Shown: one piece after another, positions 31,929-44,562 of the stretch
How the letters are laid out: every line of letters starts with the position of its first letter
Position numbering within the stretch: position 1 is the stretch's first letter
Assembly (NCBI GenBank): GCA_965240325.2
Contig: OZ251223.1
Location: forward strand, 3,658,001-3,722,000
DNA from: Rebecca billardiae RCC1528
Lineage: Eukaryota > Haptophyta
DNA: 64,000 bases
Reading direction: 5' to 3'
The notes under the pieces: generated by a model
Told to the model about the DNA's origin: nothing
Seen by the model: only the letters and a program-made list of their open reading frames with translations
Database searches by the model: none
Program-made: the position numbers and the translations under genes

Positions 31929-33602
31929 ATGCGTGCCACGCCGTCGGCGCTCGCGGTCATTGCCTGGCTCGCCGTGAGGGCGCGGGGCGTGGCGGTGCCC
32001 GTCCGTAGCCCTAGATCCTCGCCCGCTCGCGGTCCCAGATCCTCGTACCAGAGCTTCGACTGGCGCGCGCAGTGGTACCCTGTTGCGTGGGCGCGCGACT
32101 GCCCGGCAGACGCGCCCTTCAAGGCGACGCTGCTGGACGAGGACTACGCCGTGGTGCTCCGGAGCGGCGGGGACGCTTTTGCCGTGCGCGACCGCTGCCC
32201 CCATCGGCTGGCGGCGCTCTCCGAAGGGCGCCTGACTGCGCAGGGTTGGCTCCAATGCTCGTACCACGGCTTTGCATTCGACGGCAACACAGGCGCATGC
32301 AGGGCGATCCCACAGCTGCCGGGCGCACCCTCGGCCAAGGGCATGTGCGCGGACGCCGTTGCCTGCGCGCTCGTGGACGGGCTGGTGTGGATCAACCCGA
32401 GTGCCGACCCGGCGCGGCCGCCGCCCGTCCCGTGTGACGTGCCCGAGCTGCGAGACCCGTCCTTCTCCGTCACACAGACGGTGCGCGACATTCCGGTCGA
32501 CTACACGCTGCTGAGCGAGAACATCATGTGCGCCGACCACGGCAAGTGGTGCCACCACCTGGCGGCGTTTGACATGTACGCCGCCACGTCAAAGCGGCCG
32601 CAGCACGTATGCGTGGAGGAGCGGCCTCGGCTCTCATTCACCGCGCGCGTCGACGCACAGCTCGGTGGCTCGGCAGGCGCGGGCACGGCGAGCGCACCCG
32701 CGCTGACGGCACAGACACGCTTCACGCCGCCGTGTGCCATCGTCACGGGCCGTCGCGACGGTGCAGGGCGCGCGGCGTTTGTGCAGGCCTTCTTCGTCGT
32801 GCCCGTGGGAGTCGGGCGCAGCCGACTGATCAGCGCGCAGCTGGCGCATGGCGGTGGGGCCGCCGCGCCGCGCGTGCCACCTTGGCGGCCGCGGCGGTGG
32901 CTTCAGCAGCACGCGCTCTCGCGCCGCTGGGTGCGCCAGTGCCTCCAGAACGACTTTCTCGACGAGGACTCTTACCTCATTGCTACGCAGCAGCCCGCCG
33001 TTCTCTCGGCCGAGCTCGGCGCGCGCGAGGCGCAGTTGGCTGCCAGCGCGCACGGCGCTGCACAGGCTACCCCGATCGGCGCGGCGGAAGCAGCCGAGCA
33101 CATTGAAGCAGCGGTGGGCACGAGCAGCGGTGGGCATGGGCCGACGTTCAGGCGGCGCCAGCTCTTCAAGTACCGCACGCCCTCAGAGCCGCTCCTCATC
33201 GAGATCGGCCGCTTCTTCGACGACGCGGTGCCGCGCATGCCGAATCGCTACGCGAGGCCGGAGATCATGCGCGCGCCGTGCCCGCCGCGCGAGCGGGTCC
33301 TCGACCGGTGGGCGCAGCACACTGCCATCTGCCCCGAGTCCCGAGCCGTTGCGGTGCGTGCGGACGCGACGGCCTCGATGTGCCGCGGGCTTCTCGGCGC
33401 ATGTGCCATGGTACTCGCGACGACACGCGCGCGCATCGGGCTGCGGGCCATCGCCGTGGCTGCCCTTCTCGCAAGCGGTTGGTGGCGTGCCGCACGCGTG
33501 CGCGCACGCTTTGGCTTCGTGCACACCGAGGCCCGGCACCGCGAGCATGTGGACCGCATCGCAACGGTCTTCCCCGACGAGCGGCTCACGGACCCTGCAT
33601 GA
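31929..33602 (+). CDS. PAO/Tic55-type Rieske non-heme iron oxygenase
   Basis: Predicted 557-aa protein of the plant/algal PAO-Tic55-PTC52 family, whose members act in plastids on chlorophyll breakdown or biosynthesis intermediates. The Rieske centre is complete: C90-P-H92 and C110-S-Y-H113 (CPHR and CSYHGF), 17 residues apart. The mononuclear iron site is seen as ENIMCADHGKWCHHLAAF, where family members usually have N-L-M-D-P-A-H..F.HH. The C-terminal WAQHTAICPESR corresponds to the family's redox C-x-x-C region, but the second Cys is replaced by Ser. A hydrophobic C-terminal segment (around IGLRAIAVAALLASGWW) fits the family's membrane anchor. The N-terminus from ATG 31929 has a hydrophobic stretch (ALAVIAWLAVRA), then an Arg/Ser-rich region, compatible with a bipartite plastid presequence. 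Substrate unknown; pheophorbide a is only one candidate. Confidence 0.88.
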   Translation: MRATPSALAVIAWLAVRARGVAVPVRSPRSSPARGPRSSYQSFDWRAQWYPVAWARDCPADAPFKATLLDEDYAVVLRSGGDAFAVRDRCPHRLAALSEGRLTAQGWLQCSYHGFAFDGNTGACRAIPQLPGAPSAKGMCADAVACALVDGLVWINPSADPARPPPVPCDVPELRDPSFSVTQTVRDIPVDYTLLSENIMCADHGKWCHHLAAFDMYAATSKRPQHVCVEERPRLSFTARVDAQLGGSAGAGTASAPALTAQTRFTPPCAIVTGRRDGAGRAAFVQAFFVVPVGVGRSRLISAQLAHGGGAAAPRVPPWRPRRWLQQHALSRRWVRQCLQNDFLDEDSYLIATQQPAVLSAELGAREAQLAASAHGAAQATPIGAAEAAEHIEAAVGTSSGGHGPTFRRRQLFKYRTPSEPLLIEIGRFFDDAVPRMPNRYARPEIMRAPCPPRERVLDRWAQHTAICPESRAVAVRADATASMCRGLLGACAMVLATTRARIGLRAIAVAALLASGWWRAARVRARFGFVHTEARHREHVDRIATVFPDERLTDPA

Positions 33603-34116
33603 CAGCATGCCTGCGGGCATCATGGTGACCAAAGGGCTCCCGTCTGCCGGCCGCGGGCCGCTGGGCGTGACCCGCTCGGCGCCGCGGGCCCGGGGCCCCG
33701 GCGCCGGCGGCGCCCCAGTGGCAGTGGGGCCGCAGTGGCCAGTCCGTCTGTCCCGGTCCGCGCCGTGGCCGCGCCAGCGGACGACGGCGTCTGAGACGAG
33801 AATCAATCGGACGACACTGGTGAGAGCATCACTGAGCAGAGCAGTGAAAATACTATCGTCAGATTCGGATGCAGTCCCGGGACGGTTAGAAGCGTCGGGC
33901 CGGTCGATGCAGGCGATGGACTGCCGGGAGTACCCGCGGATCGCATTCCGAGACTCGCGACACCGGCACCGTGCTTGCAGATGCGTCGGAGGTCCGGGCC
34001 TGAGTCGAGATGTGCTGGTTGGTCTGCTGAACGCCTCCGCAGTGATGGGCTCGAGTCGCCTAACCGTGGCACGTCGATCCCATGCCCAGATGTCCGCAGC
34101 CGTACGGTCGGAAGGG
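33603..34116. other. intergenic spacer
   Basis: Spacer between the Rieske gene and a convergent small gene. Nothing recognisable. Confidence 0.45.
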
Positions 34117-34428
34117 TTAGGGCACGGCCATGGACGGCTGCAGGGAGGGGAAGCCGAGCTGAGTCGACTTTGCGCTGGCGGCGAGCTCGGACATTCTGAT
34201 GAGCGCGGTATCTCGGCTCTGCGCCGCGCGCTTGCGGTCAGCCATCGCCTGCTCGCGCACCGAGTCGTCCTCCGCCATGACCCGTTGGTCGCACTCGAGG
34301 ACCACGGCTTCGTATACAGCGATGGCCTTCGTCACAAAGTCGAGGCGCTTCTGCACGGCGAGGTCCTCGTGCGTAGACAGCTGCATGTGCGCATGCCCTG
34401 CGCTCAGCGCCGCCTGGATGTTGATCAT
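34117..34428 (-). CDS. small helical hypothetical protein
   Basis: Predicted 103-aa product from ATG 34428. I do not recognise it. It reads like a real small protein rather than a GC artefact: a balanced composition, with helix-rich AVQKRLDFVTKAIAVYEAVV and REQAMADRKRAAQSRDTALI. There is no TM or signal segment. Upstream sequence on the minus strand (GCGAGCAAG before ACATGATC) could be a splice acceptor, so this may be the last exon of a longer gene whose first exon I cannot place. Confidence 0.42.
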   Translation of the reverse strand: MINIQAALSAGHAHMQLSTHEDLAVQKRLDFVTKAIAVYEAVVLECDQRVMAEDDSVREQAMADRKRAAQSRDTALIRMSELAASAKSTQLGFPSLQPSMAVP

Positions 34429-34938
34429 GTCTTGCTCGCGTGTGTTGGCGCAAGGTTGAGGGAGATCCGTGGGCGAGATGAGGCGGCAACCTGTTGTGAA
34501 CGCGAGGCAGCGGCCTTGCGCGGCCGACGACGAGCGACGAGCTTTTTAGAGTGGTGCACATCCATCCGGTCATCAACACGGCCCTGAACCGGTACGAATG
34601 GCGAATGCCTGGGAAGTGAAGCGGTATGGGTATTTCTGCACACCGCCGTGGGTGAACTTTTAACCACAGCAACCTCACCAGATTTTCAAATGGTCATCAA
34701 CCATTCCAAGATCATAATATGGCGATCAGGCTTCGGGATTCAAAGTGAGCTACCCACGTCGATATGAGTATCGCAAATGCTTGAGGAAAACCGTTCGCTC
34801 CCACCTTTGATTATTGAAATCTTTGATTATTGAAAACGTTTGGGCCAAAACGTTTCGCCATTCGCCGATTCTCAATTCGTGAAATTGTATTATTTTAAAA
34901 ATAGACGCGGGGAAGCAGATTATTCGCGCGCGATCAGC
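34429..34938. other. AT-richer intergenic / dihydroorotase 5' region
   Basis: From about 34640 the sequence is clearly more AT-rich than its neighbours, with TTTGATTATTGAAA repeated at 34806-34819 and 34821-34834. It directly precedes the dihydroorotase start, so it probably includes its promoter. Confidence 0.45.
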
Positions 34939-35985
34939 ATGGCGCAGCAGCTCGAGCTTGCGCGGCCTGATGACTTCCACATGCACCTGCGCGACGGCGA
35001 GGACGTGCTCCGCTGCATGGTGCCCGCCGCGGCGCGGCAGTTCCGCCGCGCGATCTGCATGCCCAACCTCAAGCCGCCGGTGACGACGACCGCGATGGCG
35101 CTCGCGTACCGCGAGCGCATCCTCGCGGCGCTGCCCGCGGAGCAGCGCGGGACGTTCGAGCCGATGATGACGCTGTACCTGACGGAGCAGACGCCTCCCG
35201 AGGAGATCAAGCTCGCTGCTGAGAGCGGTGTTCGCGCAGTCAAGCTCTACCCCGCGGGCGCGACCACCAACTCGGCCAGCGGCGTGCGCGACGTCTCCAA
35301 GCTGACGGCGACGCTGCAGGCGATGGCCACGCACGGGATGCCGCTGCTCGTGCACGGCGAGATGCCCGAGGACGACGTGGACATCTTCGACCGCGAGCGC
35401 GAGTTCATCGAGCGCGTCATGCCGCAGGTGCTCGACGCCGCGCCGGGGCTCAAGGTCGTGCTCGAGCACATCACGACCTCGGAGGCCGTCAAGTTTGTCC
35501 TCGGCGCGCCCGACAACGTGGCCGCGACCGTGACGGCGCACCACCTGCTGATCAACCGGAACGCGCTGCTCGCCGGGCGGCTCAACCCGCACCACTACTG
35601 CATGCCCATCGTGAAGCGCGAGGCGCACCGCCGCGCGCTGCTGGACGCGGTCACCAGCGGCTCCCCCAAGTTCTTCCTCGGGACGGACTCGGCGCCGCAT
35701 CCGAAGGGCGACAAGCTCTCCGCCTGCGGGTGCGCGGGCGTGTACACGGCGCACGCCGCGCTCGAGCTGTACGCCGAGGCCTTCGAGCAGGCGGGCGCGC
35801 TGCACCACCTCGAGGCATTCGCCTCGCGCAACGGCGCCGCGTTCTACGGCCTCGAGCCCAACGCCGAGCGCGTGCGCCTCGTGCGCGAGGAGGTGGCCGT
35901 GCCGGAGGAGCTGCCGTTCGGGGGCACCGTCGTCGTCCCTTTCCGCGCCGGGGCGACCGTGCACTGGCGCCTCGAGAAGGCGTGA
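34939..35985 (+). CDS. pyrC: dihydroorotase, class II (PyrC type)
   Basis: Predicted 348-aa enzyme, the same length as E. coli PyrC. It catalyses reversible cyclisation of carbamoyl-aspartate to dihydroorotate, step three of de novo pyrimidine synthesis. Active-site features seen: H14-M-H16 and R18 (DFHMHLRDG), carboxylated lysine K102 (AVKLYPAGATTNS), metal histidines in LLVHGE and VLEHITT, and the catalytic aspartate in FLGTDSAPH. It is stand-alone, not part of a CAD multienzyme, as in plants and bacteria rather than animals. The ATG at 34939 gives MAQQLELARPDDFHMH, the expected start. The open frame upstream lacks an ATG and carries no targeting-like sequence, so the product may be cytosolic unless an upstream exon exists. 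No introns are evident. Confidence 0.96.
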   Translation: MAQQLELARPDDFHMHLRDGEDVLRCMVPAAARQFRRAICMPNLKPPVTTTAMALAYRERILAALPAEQRGTFEPMMTLYLTEQTPPEEIKLAAESGVRAVKLYPAGATTNSASGVRDVSKLTATLQAMATHGMPLLVHGEMPEDDVDIFDREREFIERVMPQVLDAAPGLKVVLEHITTSEAVKFVLGAPDNVAATVTAHHLLINRNALLAGRLNPHHYCMPIVKREAHRRALLDAVTSGSPKFFLGTDSAPHPKGDKLSACGCAGVYTAHAALELYAEAFEQAGALHHLEAFASRNGAAFYGLEPNAERVRLVREEVAVPEELPFGGTVVVPFRAGATVHWRLEKA

Positions 35986-37755
<1,770 letters not shown>

Positions 37756-39596
37756 GCCCACAGCATCACGGCAGTCTCAGCCGACCTGCCGACTCGCCTC
37801 CCTGTTTCGGAAAGCTGCTGAGACGTACTCACCAGACGGTGCCGGCACGGAAGCGGCGACCCGGGGGCCGTCCTGCTCGTGCTAGTGCCTGCGGCTTTCA
37901 GCGTTCTGCGTCGTGTATGCTGTCACACGGAACGCGGACGCTCGGTCGACAGGTCACCCGCTGCTGGCAGCGCGGCTCGGGCGCGGCTGCCAGTCGGGCC
38001 CGCGCGGGGCCCGCGAACGAACCGGCGAACCGGTCAGGCCGCGGGGCACTCGGGCCACAGCCGCCTGACCGCAGGGCGACACGGCCACGGGCCGCAGCGG
38101 CCTTCGCGACTTGCGGACCGGGAGTGTGACAGGACGTCTCCGGTACTCGGCGTAGTCGTTATCGTACGACAGACTCGGTTATTAATTAACTGGGCGTCGT
38201 TGTATTTGCTCGAGTATAGCGCGGCGGCAGTCATTCAGTCAACTACTGGTACTGTTAGTACTACTGTAACCGTAGTGGACGGCAGCCAATACCTAGGGGG
38301 TCCAAGCCGCGGAATTTAAAATCGAAAATCGACTGACCGATTTCGCGCTGAGCATTTCCGAACATTTTGGCCTCGAATTGCGGCAAGCACGGCCGCGGCC
38401 GTTCAGAGCACGGTCGAGCCCGAGATCGGGCGAGCAGCACGCCTGGGCGGTGGACTTCATCGTCGCGTCGGCGCGGCGGAGCGCGCTCTGGCGTCAGAGG
38501 CGCGCGGGCGGGCGAGTCAGGGTAGCCACCATGGCAGCGTTCGGCCAAATGATCGCTGGCAGCTCGCTCTCACCGGACATCTTGAACCTCACAGCCCCGC
38601 TCTGCGCGCCGTTCGAACTCTCATCCGGATGAGCGCGGACAACGCAGCCCCGGTTCCAGGTGAACCGTGCACGCTGCGCCCTGGTTCCCTACTGGTTCCA
38701 TCAGTTCATGAGGAGAATGAGTCAGCCCCCGACGCTTGGCCCGGTGCGTGCAGTGCTCACCTCCCCACGCGCTGCGCATGCACTCGCGTGATCGCTGGCT
38801 GCTCGTGCGCAAACGGGAGCGCGCGGCAGTCGTGGGTGGTAAGCAAGCTCGGCGACCCTGTGTACGTGCGGGGCCTGTCTTCCAGCCCACAGTAGTACCG
38901 CCAGAAGCTCCAGCTGGCACGCGTCGGCTTGTTTGTTGTGCCACTTGGCGTGCCGCTTGGCTGCATGCAGCAGCCGAGCTGCCCTGAGGCGAAGAGCGTG
39001 CACCTTGTCACGAACGTCAAGCTTGCTGCGGAGCAGACGCGCGCCGCAAAGCTCCGCTATGGCCGCTGCCACACCTGTACACCGTGTCTTCGTCTCGGGA
39101 GTGCCGGCGCCACTGTTGGCGGCCGTCTTGGAGCAGCGCGCGGACTGCATGGTGCTCGGGGCAGGCGTGCGCGCTGGGCGCGGCAGCTGAGGTAGAGAGC
39201 TCAACGCTCGCCACCGAGCAGCTCGCCGAGTCAGGGGTAACCTGGAGCAGCCTCGACTACAAGCGCTGTAGCCGCAGCAGAGGTGGACCGGTGGCGGCCT
39301 CGCGTGGGCTGGTGTACGACGAACGGCGACGGTGCCGGTGACACCTGAGACCGGGCAAGGAAGCCGCCACACATGGCGAGCTATCTGCGCACGCCAGCCT
39401 CGACGGCGGAGAGGCCTCTCATACGGGGATGGTGGCATGTTCAGTGGCGGAGTTGGCCGTGTGCCGCAGCACGTGCAGCCCGCCACCGGCATCAGGCCCG
39501 CGTTCGCGGGCCGGCGCTCACTGATGTGAGTCCAGTGGCAGCATGAGCCGTCTCGGCGCCGCCGTATTCCGTATTCGGATGACCCAGCAAATAGTG
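37756..39596. other. gene-poor interval
   Basis: No supported gene. A long minus-strand open frame (38722-39651) is Arg/Ala/Ser-rich without family resemblance. A 33-codon frame at 38531 has a strong start context (GCCACCATGG), but the product is too short to call. Confidence 0.4.
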
Positions 39597-39944
39597 AGCA
39601 AGGTACCCATGTATAGGCACGTACTTGAATACATATTATAAAAGTAACCACATTTATACAAAGTGGGTAAACATGCTCTTATATGCGGGTACATTTATAT
39701 AATAAAATGGGTAATGTACTCGATCTTGGAGTAGTTTTTCATGGACGTCTACGCGCACAGCATAGTGCCCCACTTTTTCGGTATTTTCACCATAAAATCC
39801 TTCGGATAGGGGGCAGCGCTTGTCAATAAGTAAGTCCGACCGCGTATCGTCATCTAGCTGCAATGACAAGTAGGTAACATTCGGCTGAATCTCTATGTGA
39901 CACAGCGGGCGCCGCTGAGCGCGCGCACGACCGCGCGACGACAC
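39597..39944 (-). other. AT-rich island with an ATG-less open frame
   Basis: Clearly AT-richer than the surrounding DNA (for example ACATATTATAAAAGTAACCAC). On the minus strand a frame runs from about 39900 to a stop at 39654. It reads like a real protein segment, with balanced composition (HIEIQPNVTYLSLQLDD, then EKVGHYAVRVDVHEK), but it has no upstream ATG. It may be a gene fragment, an exon, or foreign DNA. I do not recognise the sequence. Confidence 0.4.
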
Positions 39945-41165
<1,221 letters not shown>

Positions 41166-42062
41166 TCAGCGCGTAATCGAGCGCGGCGGCAAGTGACCCG
41201 CGTCTCCAAAAGAGCGCAACGAGACCCGGCCGTTCGGCTGGATGACAAGCGACGTGATCGAGCAGTGCGCAAGCGACATGCGCAGCCACGCCTCGGGCGG
41301 CAGCTGCAGCGCGCGGCAAACAAAGTAGCGGATGACGTTTGCGTGGCACACGACCACGATTGTTTCGTCCTCCGCGACAGTCTCCGAGGCTCGGCGCACG
41401 AGGGCACGGAAGCCACGCTCGATGCGCGGCCCATCCGCCTCTAGCTGCTCCGCCGACCACTTGCGCGCCGAGCGCGACGGCTCAGGGACGCACGGCCGTC
41501 CCTCAGCGAGCTCAGGCATGCATGTGTGCTCGTGCCCTCGCAGATGCGTGCCGATCGCCTCGGTCGTCTGGACCGCGCGTGGCATGTCACTGTGGATGAT
41601 CTTGGAGACGGCGAAGGGCGTCTCCGCGCTGAGCCGCGCAAGCCGCTCGCCGACCTGCCTTGCCTGCTCGTGGCCGAGCTCGGTGAGTGTCCCCTTGTCA
41701 GCATCGGCGAGGTGGTACTGGCCGTGGCGCACGAGCAGCAGAGTGCGGCGTGACGTCGGGCGGGTGTCGTGGCGGCCGTCCCAGTTAGGCTCCCACGCGT
41801 TGCAGCGGCGGTACGCCATGTCCAAGCCCGTCGTCCCCTTCGCCACAGTCGGCGATCCTTCTGTGTTGAGCACCATGCGAGAGCCGGTCGACGAGCGCGC
41901 CACAGTCACATCACCACGGGCCCACAGCACCTGCGACAGCCCTCGGCCATCGGTGGCGCTCGGCTCCGCATCGCAATGTGCGTACAACGAAGCGCGGGCG
42001 TGACCGGCCGCCACTGCCACCGCCGCGGCGCACGACGCTCGCCTCGCCGTGATGGACCACAT
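41166..42062 (-). CDS. PGAM5: PGAM5-like mitochondrial Ser/Thr phosphatase
   Basis: Predicted 298-aa protein of the histidine phosphatase superfamily, closest in pattern to PGAM5 (human 289 aa). PGAM5 is a Ser/Thr/His phosphatase of the mitochondrial membrane with roles in mitophagy and cell death signalling. Seen: an N-terminal hydrophobic segment (CAAAVAVAAGHARASL), a WEPNWDGR motif corresponding to the WDxNWD multimerisation motif, the catalytic LLLVRHGQYH (around residue 113), HSDMPRAVQTTEAI, and the C-terminal block CHANVIRYFVCRALQLPPEAWLR, followed by SITSLVIQPNGRVSLRSFGD, which is a near-signature of PGAM5. The first ATG is at 42062; the frame stays open upstream to a GTG at 42383 with low-complexity translation. 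No intron is needed. Confidence 0.93.
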   Translation of the reverse strand: MWSITARRASCAAAVAVAAGHARASLYAHCDAEPSATDGRGLSQVLWARGDVTVARSSTGSRMVLNTEGSPTVAKGTTGLDMAYRRCNAWEPNWDGRHDTRPTSRRTLLLVRHGQYHLADADKGTLTELGHEQARQVGERLARLSAETPFAVSKIIHSDMPRAVQTTEAIGTHLRGHEHTCMPELAEGRPCVPEPSRSARKWSAEQLEADGPRIERGFRALVRRASETVAEDETIVVVCHANVIRYFVCRALQLPPEAWLRMSLAHCSITSLVIQPNGRVSLRSFGDAGHLPPRSITR

Positions 42063-42716
42063 CCGTCCCCGCGATGACGCCTGCGCAAACAACCGGTGTT
42101 CTGATCGATCGTCGGCTCGTCGCTGTAATTCTGACCCCTGAAATGAAAACGCGAGCAGACTCCGGGTGAACCTCCGGACGTGGCAAAGATGCTCCCCAAG
42201 GGGCTCACTGGACTTTGGCGGAGGGGGGGGCGGGTGCACCGAAGCCGGAGCCACGTGCGCAGCCACTGGCAGTGTCACTTTCGTCAGCCTCGTCTCAGAT
42301 GTCGGTCGGCGTCGTGCCGACGTTGTTGGACTTGAAGCGCGCGGGGGCCCGCGTTGACGTGTTGTCGCCCGTTGGGCCGTCACGTCCGATTGTTGTGAGC
42401 AGGTTGGCCTACAGCTTGGTTGCTGCGCGAGATCCGCTGCGTGTGCAGTAGGACCGATCGTACGTATGTGCGGCAGGCGCCCAGGGAGATCAGGCAGGCT
42501 GCAGCGGGCATGTCGCCCTGCTTTCTGCAGCCGCCATCATGGAGGGCCTTCGTGCGGAGGCCGATGCTCCAGGCGTGAGCGCACGGCGGCGAGGTGCTCT
42601 CGCGCGCCGTGGTCCGTAGCCTGGGCAGCGGCCTGCGCACAAGGGCACGGCCTGGGGACGCCTGCCGCATCAGATGAGTCGCGTCTCGCGGCTGCCGGGG
42701 AGGCAGCCGCTTACTG
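42063..42716. other. intergenic region
   Basis: Spacer between the PGAM5 start and the end of the small TM-protein gene. It contains a G-run (GGGGGGGG) near 42222. No gene seen. Confidence 0.45.
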
Positions 42717-43055
42717 TCAGCATGGGGGTTTGCCATTGCCGCAGGTGGCTGTGGGCGGCGGTGGCATCGTGCCTCCGCGCGAATCGGAGGCGAATTTGAC
42801 GCTCGCGCCCAGCGGTTGCGCAAGTCCCATCATGCCACCATTCCCCCCAGCTGTGAGCATGCCAAGCATGCGGTGCTGCTGCGCATCCAGCTTGGGCAGA
42901 GCGCTGAGGGCGGTCGGAGCAGCAGATGCCCCGCTGCCCTTGGGCGCTGCTTCCGAGCTGGGCGAGTCGGTGAGCCACCGCGAGAAGCTGCGATAGGCGA
43001 CCACAGCGACACACGCCGTCGCGCCCAGTCCTAAAGCGGCGTTCTGCAGGAGCAT
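42717..43055 (-). CDS. small single-TM hypothetical protein
   Basis: Predicted 112-aa product from ATG 43055. I do not recognise it. An N-terminal hydrophobic segment (ALGLGATACVAVVAYRSF, about residues 6-23) is followed by a Ser/Ala/Pro linker (DSPSSEAAPKGSGASAAP), a helical patch (LPKLDAQQHRMLGMLTAG) and a Gly/Pro-rich tail ending GKPPC. This suggests a membrane-anchored protein with a mostly disordered soluble part. It is head-to-head with the PECT gene, whose product also has an N-terminal anchor. The frame continues open upstream through the PECT gene in antisense, which is a GC-rich artefact. Confidence 0.5.
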   Translation of the reverse strand: MLLQNAALGLGATACVAVVAYRSFSRWLTDSPSSEAAPKGSGASAAPTALSALPKLDAQQHRMLGMLTAGGNGGMMGLAQPLGASVKFASDSRGGTMPPPPTATCGNGKPPC

Positions 43056-43134
43056 CACGATCCCAGCACGCCGACGCAAGGGGGCGGTGCACCACCTCGA
43101 CCACCTCCTCGCGAGCGGGCAGGGGTCCAACAGG
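43056..43134. promoter_or_regulatory. 79-bp putative bidirectional promoter
   Basis: The start codons of the small TM protein (minus, 43055) and PECT (plus, 43135) are separated by only 79 bp, so the two must share 5' UTR or promoter sequence. No specific element is visible. Support is positional only. Confidence 0.35.
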
Positions 43135-44562
43135 ATGCTGCGCGATGCAGGACTCCAGCTCACCGCAGCCATGCTGATCGGCCGCGGCGTCGTCGCGGCG
43201 GCGGCAGCTGCTTGCGTCGTGGCCGCAATCGCGCGAAGGCGATGGCGACGGCGGTCAGCCAGCGCGCAGCAGCCCCGACGCGAGGTGCGTGTGTGGATGG
43301 ACGGCGCATTCGACCTGACGCACTTTGGCCACGCCAACGCCTTTCGGCAGGCGCGCGCCTGCGGCACGCACCTCGTCGTCGGCGTGAACGACAGCGCGTC
43401 CATCACCAAGTGCAAGGGCGCACCGCTGATGAGCGACGCCGAGCGGCTCGCCGCCGTCCGCGGCTGCCGCTTCGTCGACGAGGTCGTCGAGGCCGTCCCG
43501 TACGTCATGGACGACGAGTACGTGCGACACATCGTGGAAGCGCATCGCATCGACCTGATCGTGCATGGAGACGACCCGTGCGTTGTGGACGGGCGCGACG
43601 TGTACGAAGCGGCGCAGCGGCTTGGCAAGTACCGCACGATCCCGCGCACCGAGGGCATCTCGACCACCGAGATCATCGGCCGCGTGCTCGGCGCCTCGAG
43701 CACGAGCGGCGCGCAGCCGCAGCCGCAGCAGCAGCCCAAGCACAACGGCTCGCCGCCGCCGAAGCCATCGGCGGCCGCGGCGGAGGCCGCGGCGGACGCG
43801 GCTCGGCGCTCGCACTTCTGGATGACGACGAGCGCCCTGCAGCTCTTCGCTGGCACCGCCCCACCCGCCCGCGGCCCGCAGCCGCAGCTCGCCTCGGCCT
43901 CGAGCCCGTGTGCTGCGGCGGCGGCCACGAGCCCGGAGGGCGCGGCCGCGGCCGCGGCACACGGCAGCGTTCGGGTCGTGTACGTCGACGGCAGCTTCGA
44001 CATGTTCCATGCGGGCCACGTGTCCGTGCTGCGCCAGGCGCGCGCTCTGGGCGATCGCCTGCTCGTCGGCGTGCACGCCGACGCGACCGTGCGCGCGCTC
44101 CACGGCCCCGCGCGGCCGATCATGTGCCGCGACGAGCGCGTGCTCTCAGTGCTCGCGTGCGGCGCGGTCGACGACGTGCTGCTCGACCCTCCGTGGCAGA
44201 TCGACCGGGAGATGATCACGGCCCTCGGGCTCGCCGTGGTGGTGCGCCCGCTCGTTGAGGATGAGTTCAACACCGCCGGCCCAGCTGCGGGCGCGCGCCC
44301 AGGCAGCGGCACGGCGCACGCACCGCCGCCGCTGCCAGCCGATGTGGACGAGCGGTACGTGGTCGCGCGCGCGCTTGACGTCTACACGGAGCTGCGGCCC
44401 GAGCCCGGGCTGCGCGAGCTCGGCGCGTCGCGCGTCGTGGGTCGCATCCGCGAGCGGCAGCCGCAGATGGCAAGCCGCTACGCGGCAAAAGCGGCTGCCG
44501 AGCGCGCGCATGCTGAGGCGCGCATGAGGCAGCGTGACGAGACACGACTGTCGGCGTCATGA
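43135..44562 (+). CDS. PCYT2: ethanolamine-phosphate cytidylyltransferase
   Basis: Predicted 475-aa enzyme with two tandem cytidylyltransferase folds, the layout of PECT/PCYT2. It makes CDP-ethanolamine from CTP and phosphoethanolamine, the rate-limiting step of the Kennedy pathway to phosphatidylethanolamine. The first domain has GAFDLTHFGH (H63, H66) and RTEGISTTEI, the catalytic CTP-binding motifs. The second has GSFDMFHAGH (H292, H295), also HxGH, but its RTxGIST equivalent is not evident, as usual for the regulatory second domain. The linker is Ala/Gln/Pro-rich. The N-terminus carries a hydrophobic anchor (GRGVVAAAAAACVVAAIA) then an Arg cluster, like plant PECT1 at the outer mitochondrial or ER membrane. 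Start at ATG 43135; 43171 is a possible alternative. The C-terminus is charged and helical. Confidence 0.94.
   Translation: MLRDAGLQLTAAMLIGRGVVAAAAAACVVAAIARRRWRRRSASAQQPRREVRVWMDGAFDLTHFGHANAFRQARACGTHLVVGVNDSASITKCKGAPLMSDAERLAAVRGCRFVDEVVEAVPYVMDDEYVRHIVEAHRIDLIVHGDDPCVVDGRDVYEAAQRLGKYRTIPRTEGISTTEIIGRVLGASSTSGAQPQPQQQPKHNGSPPPKPSAAAAEAAADAARRSHFWMTTSALQLFAGTAPPARGPQPQLASASSPCAAAAATSPEGAAAAAAHGSVRVVYVDGSFDMFHAGHVSVLRQARALGDRLLVGVHADATVRALHGPARPIMCRDERVLSVLACGAVDDVLLDPPWQIDREMITALGLAVVVRPLVEDEFNTAGPAAGARPGSGTAHAPPPLPADVDERYVVARALDVYTELRPEPGLRELGASRVVGRIRERQPQMASRYAAKAAAERAHAEARMRQRDETRLSAS

Noticed and set aside
34840-34938. Upstream N-terminal extension of dihydroorotase
   Set aside because: In-frame extension has only a TTG start, is AT-rich and lacks targeting features. 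The ATG at 34939 gives the normal PyrC N-terminus.
38531-38632. 33-codon frame with a strong start context (GCCACCATGG)
   Set aside because: Too short, no recognisable sequence and no clear splice continuation.
38722-39651. 309-codon minus-strand frame
   Set aside because: Compositionally biased, spans AT- and GC-rich DNA without domain resemblance, and starts in the AT-rich island.
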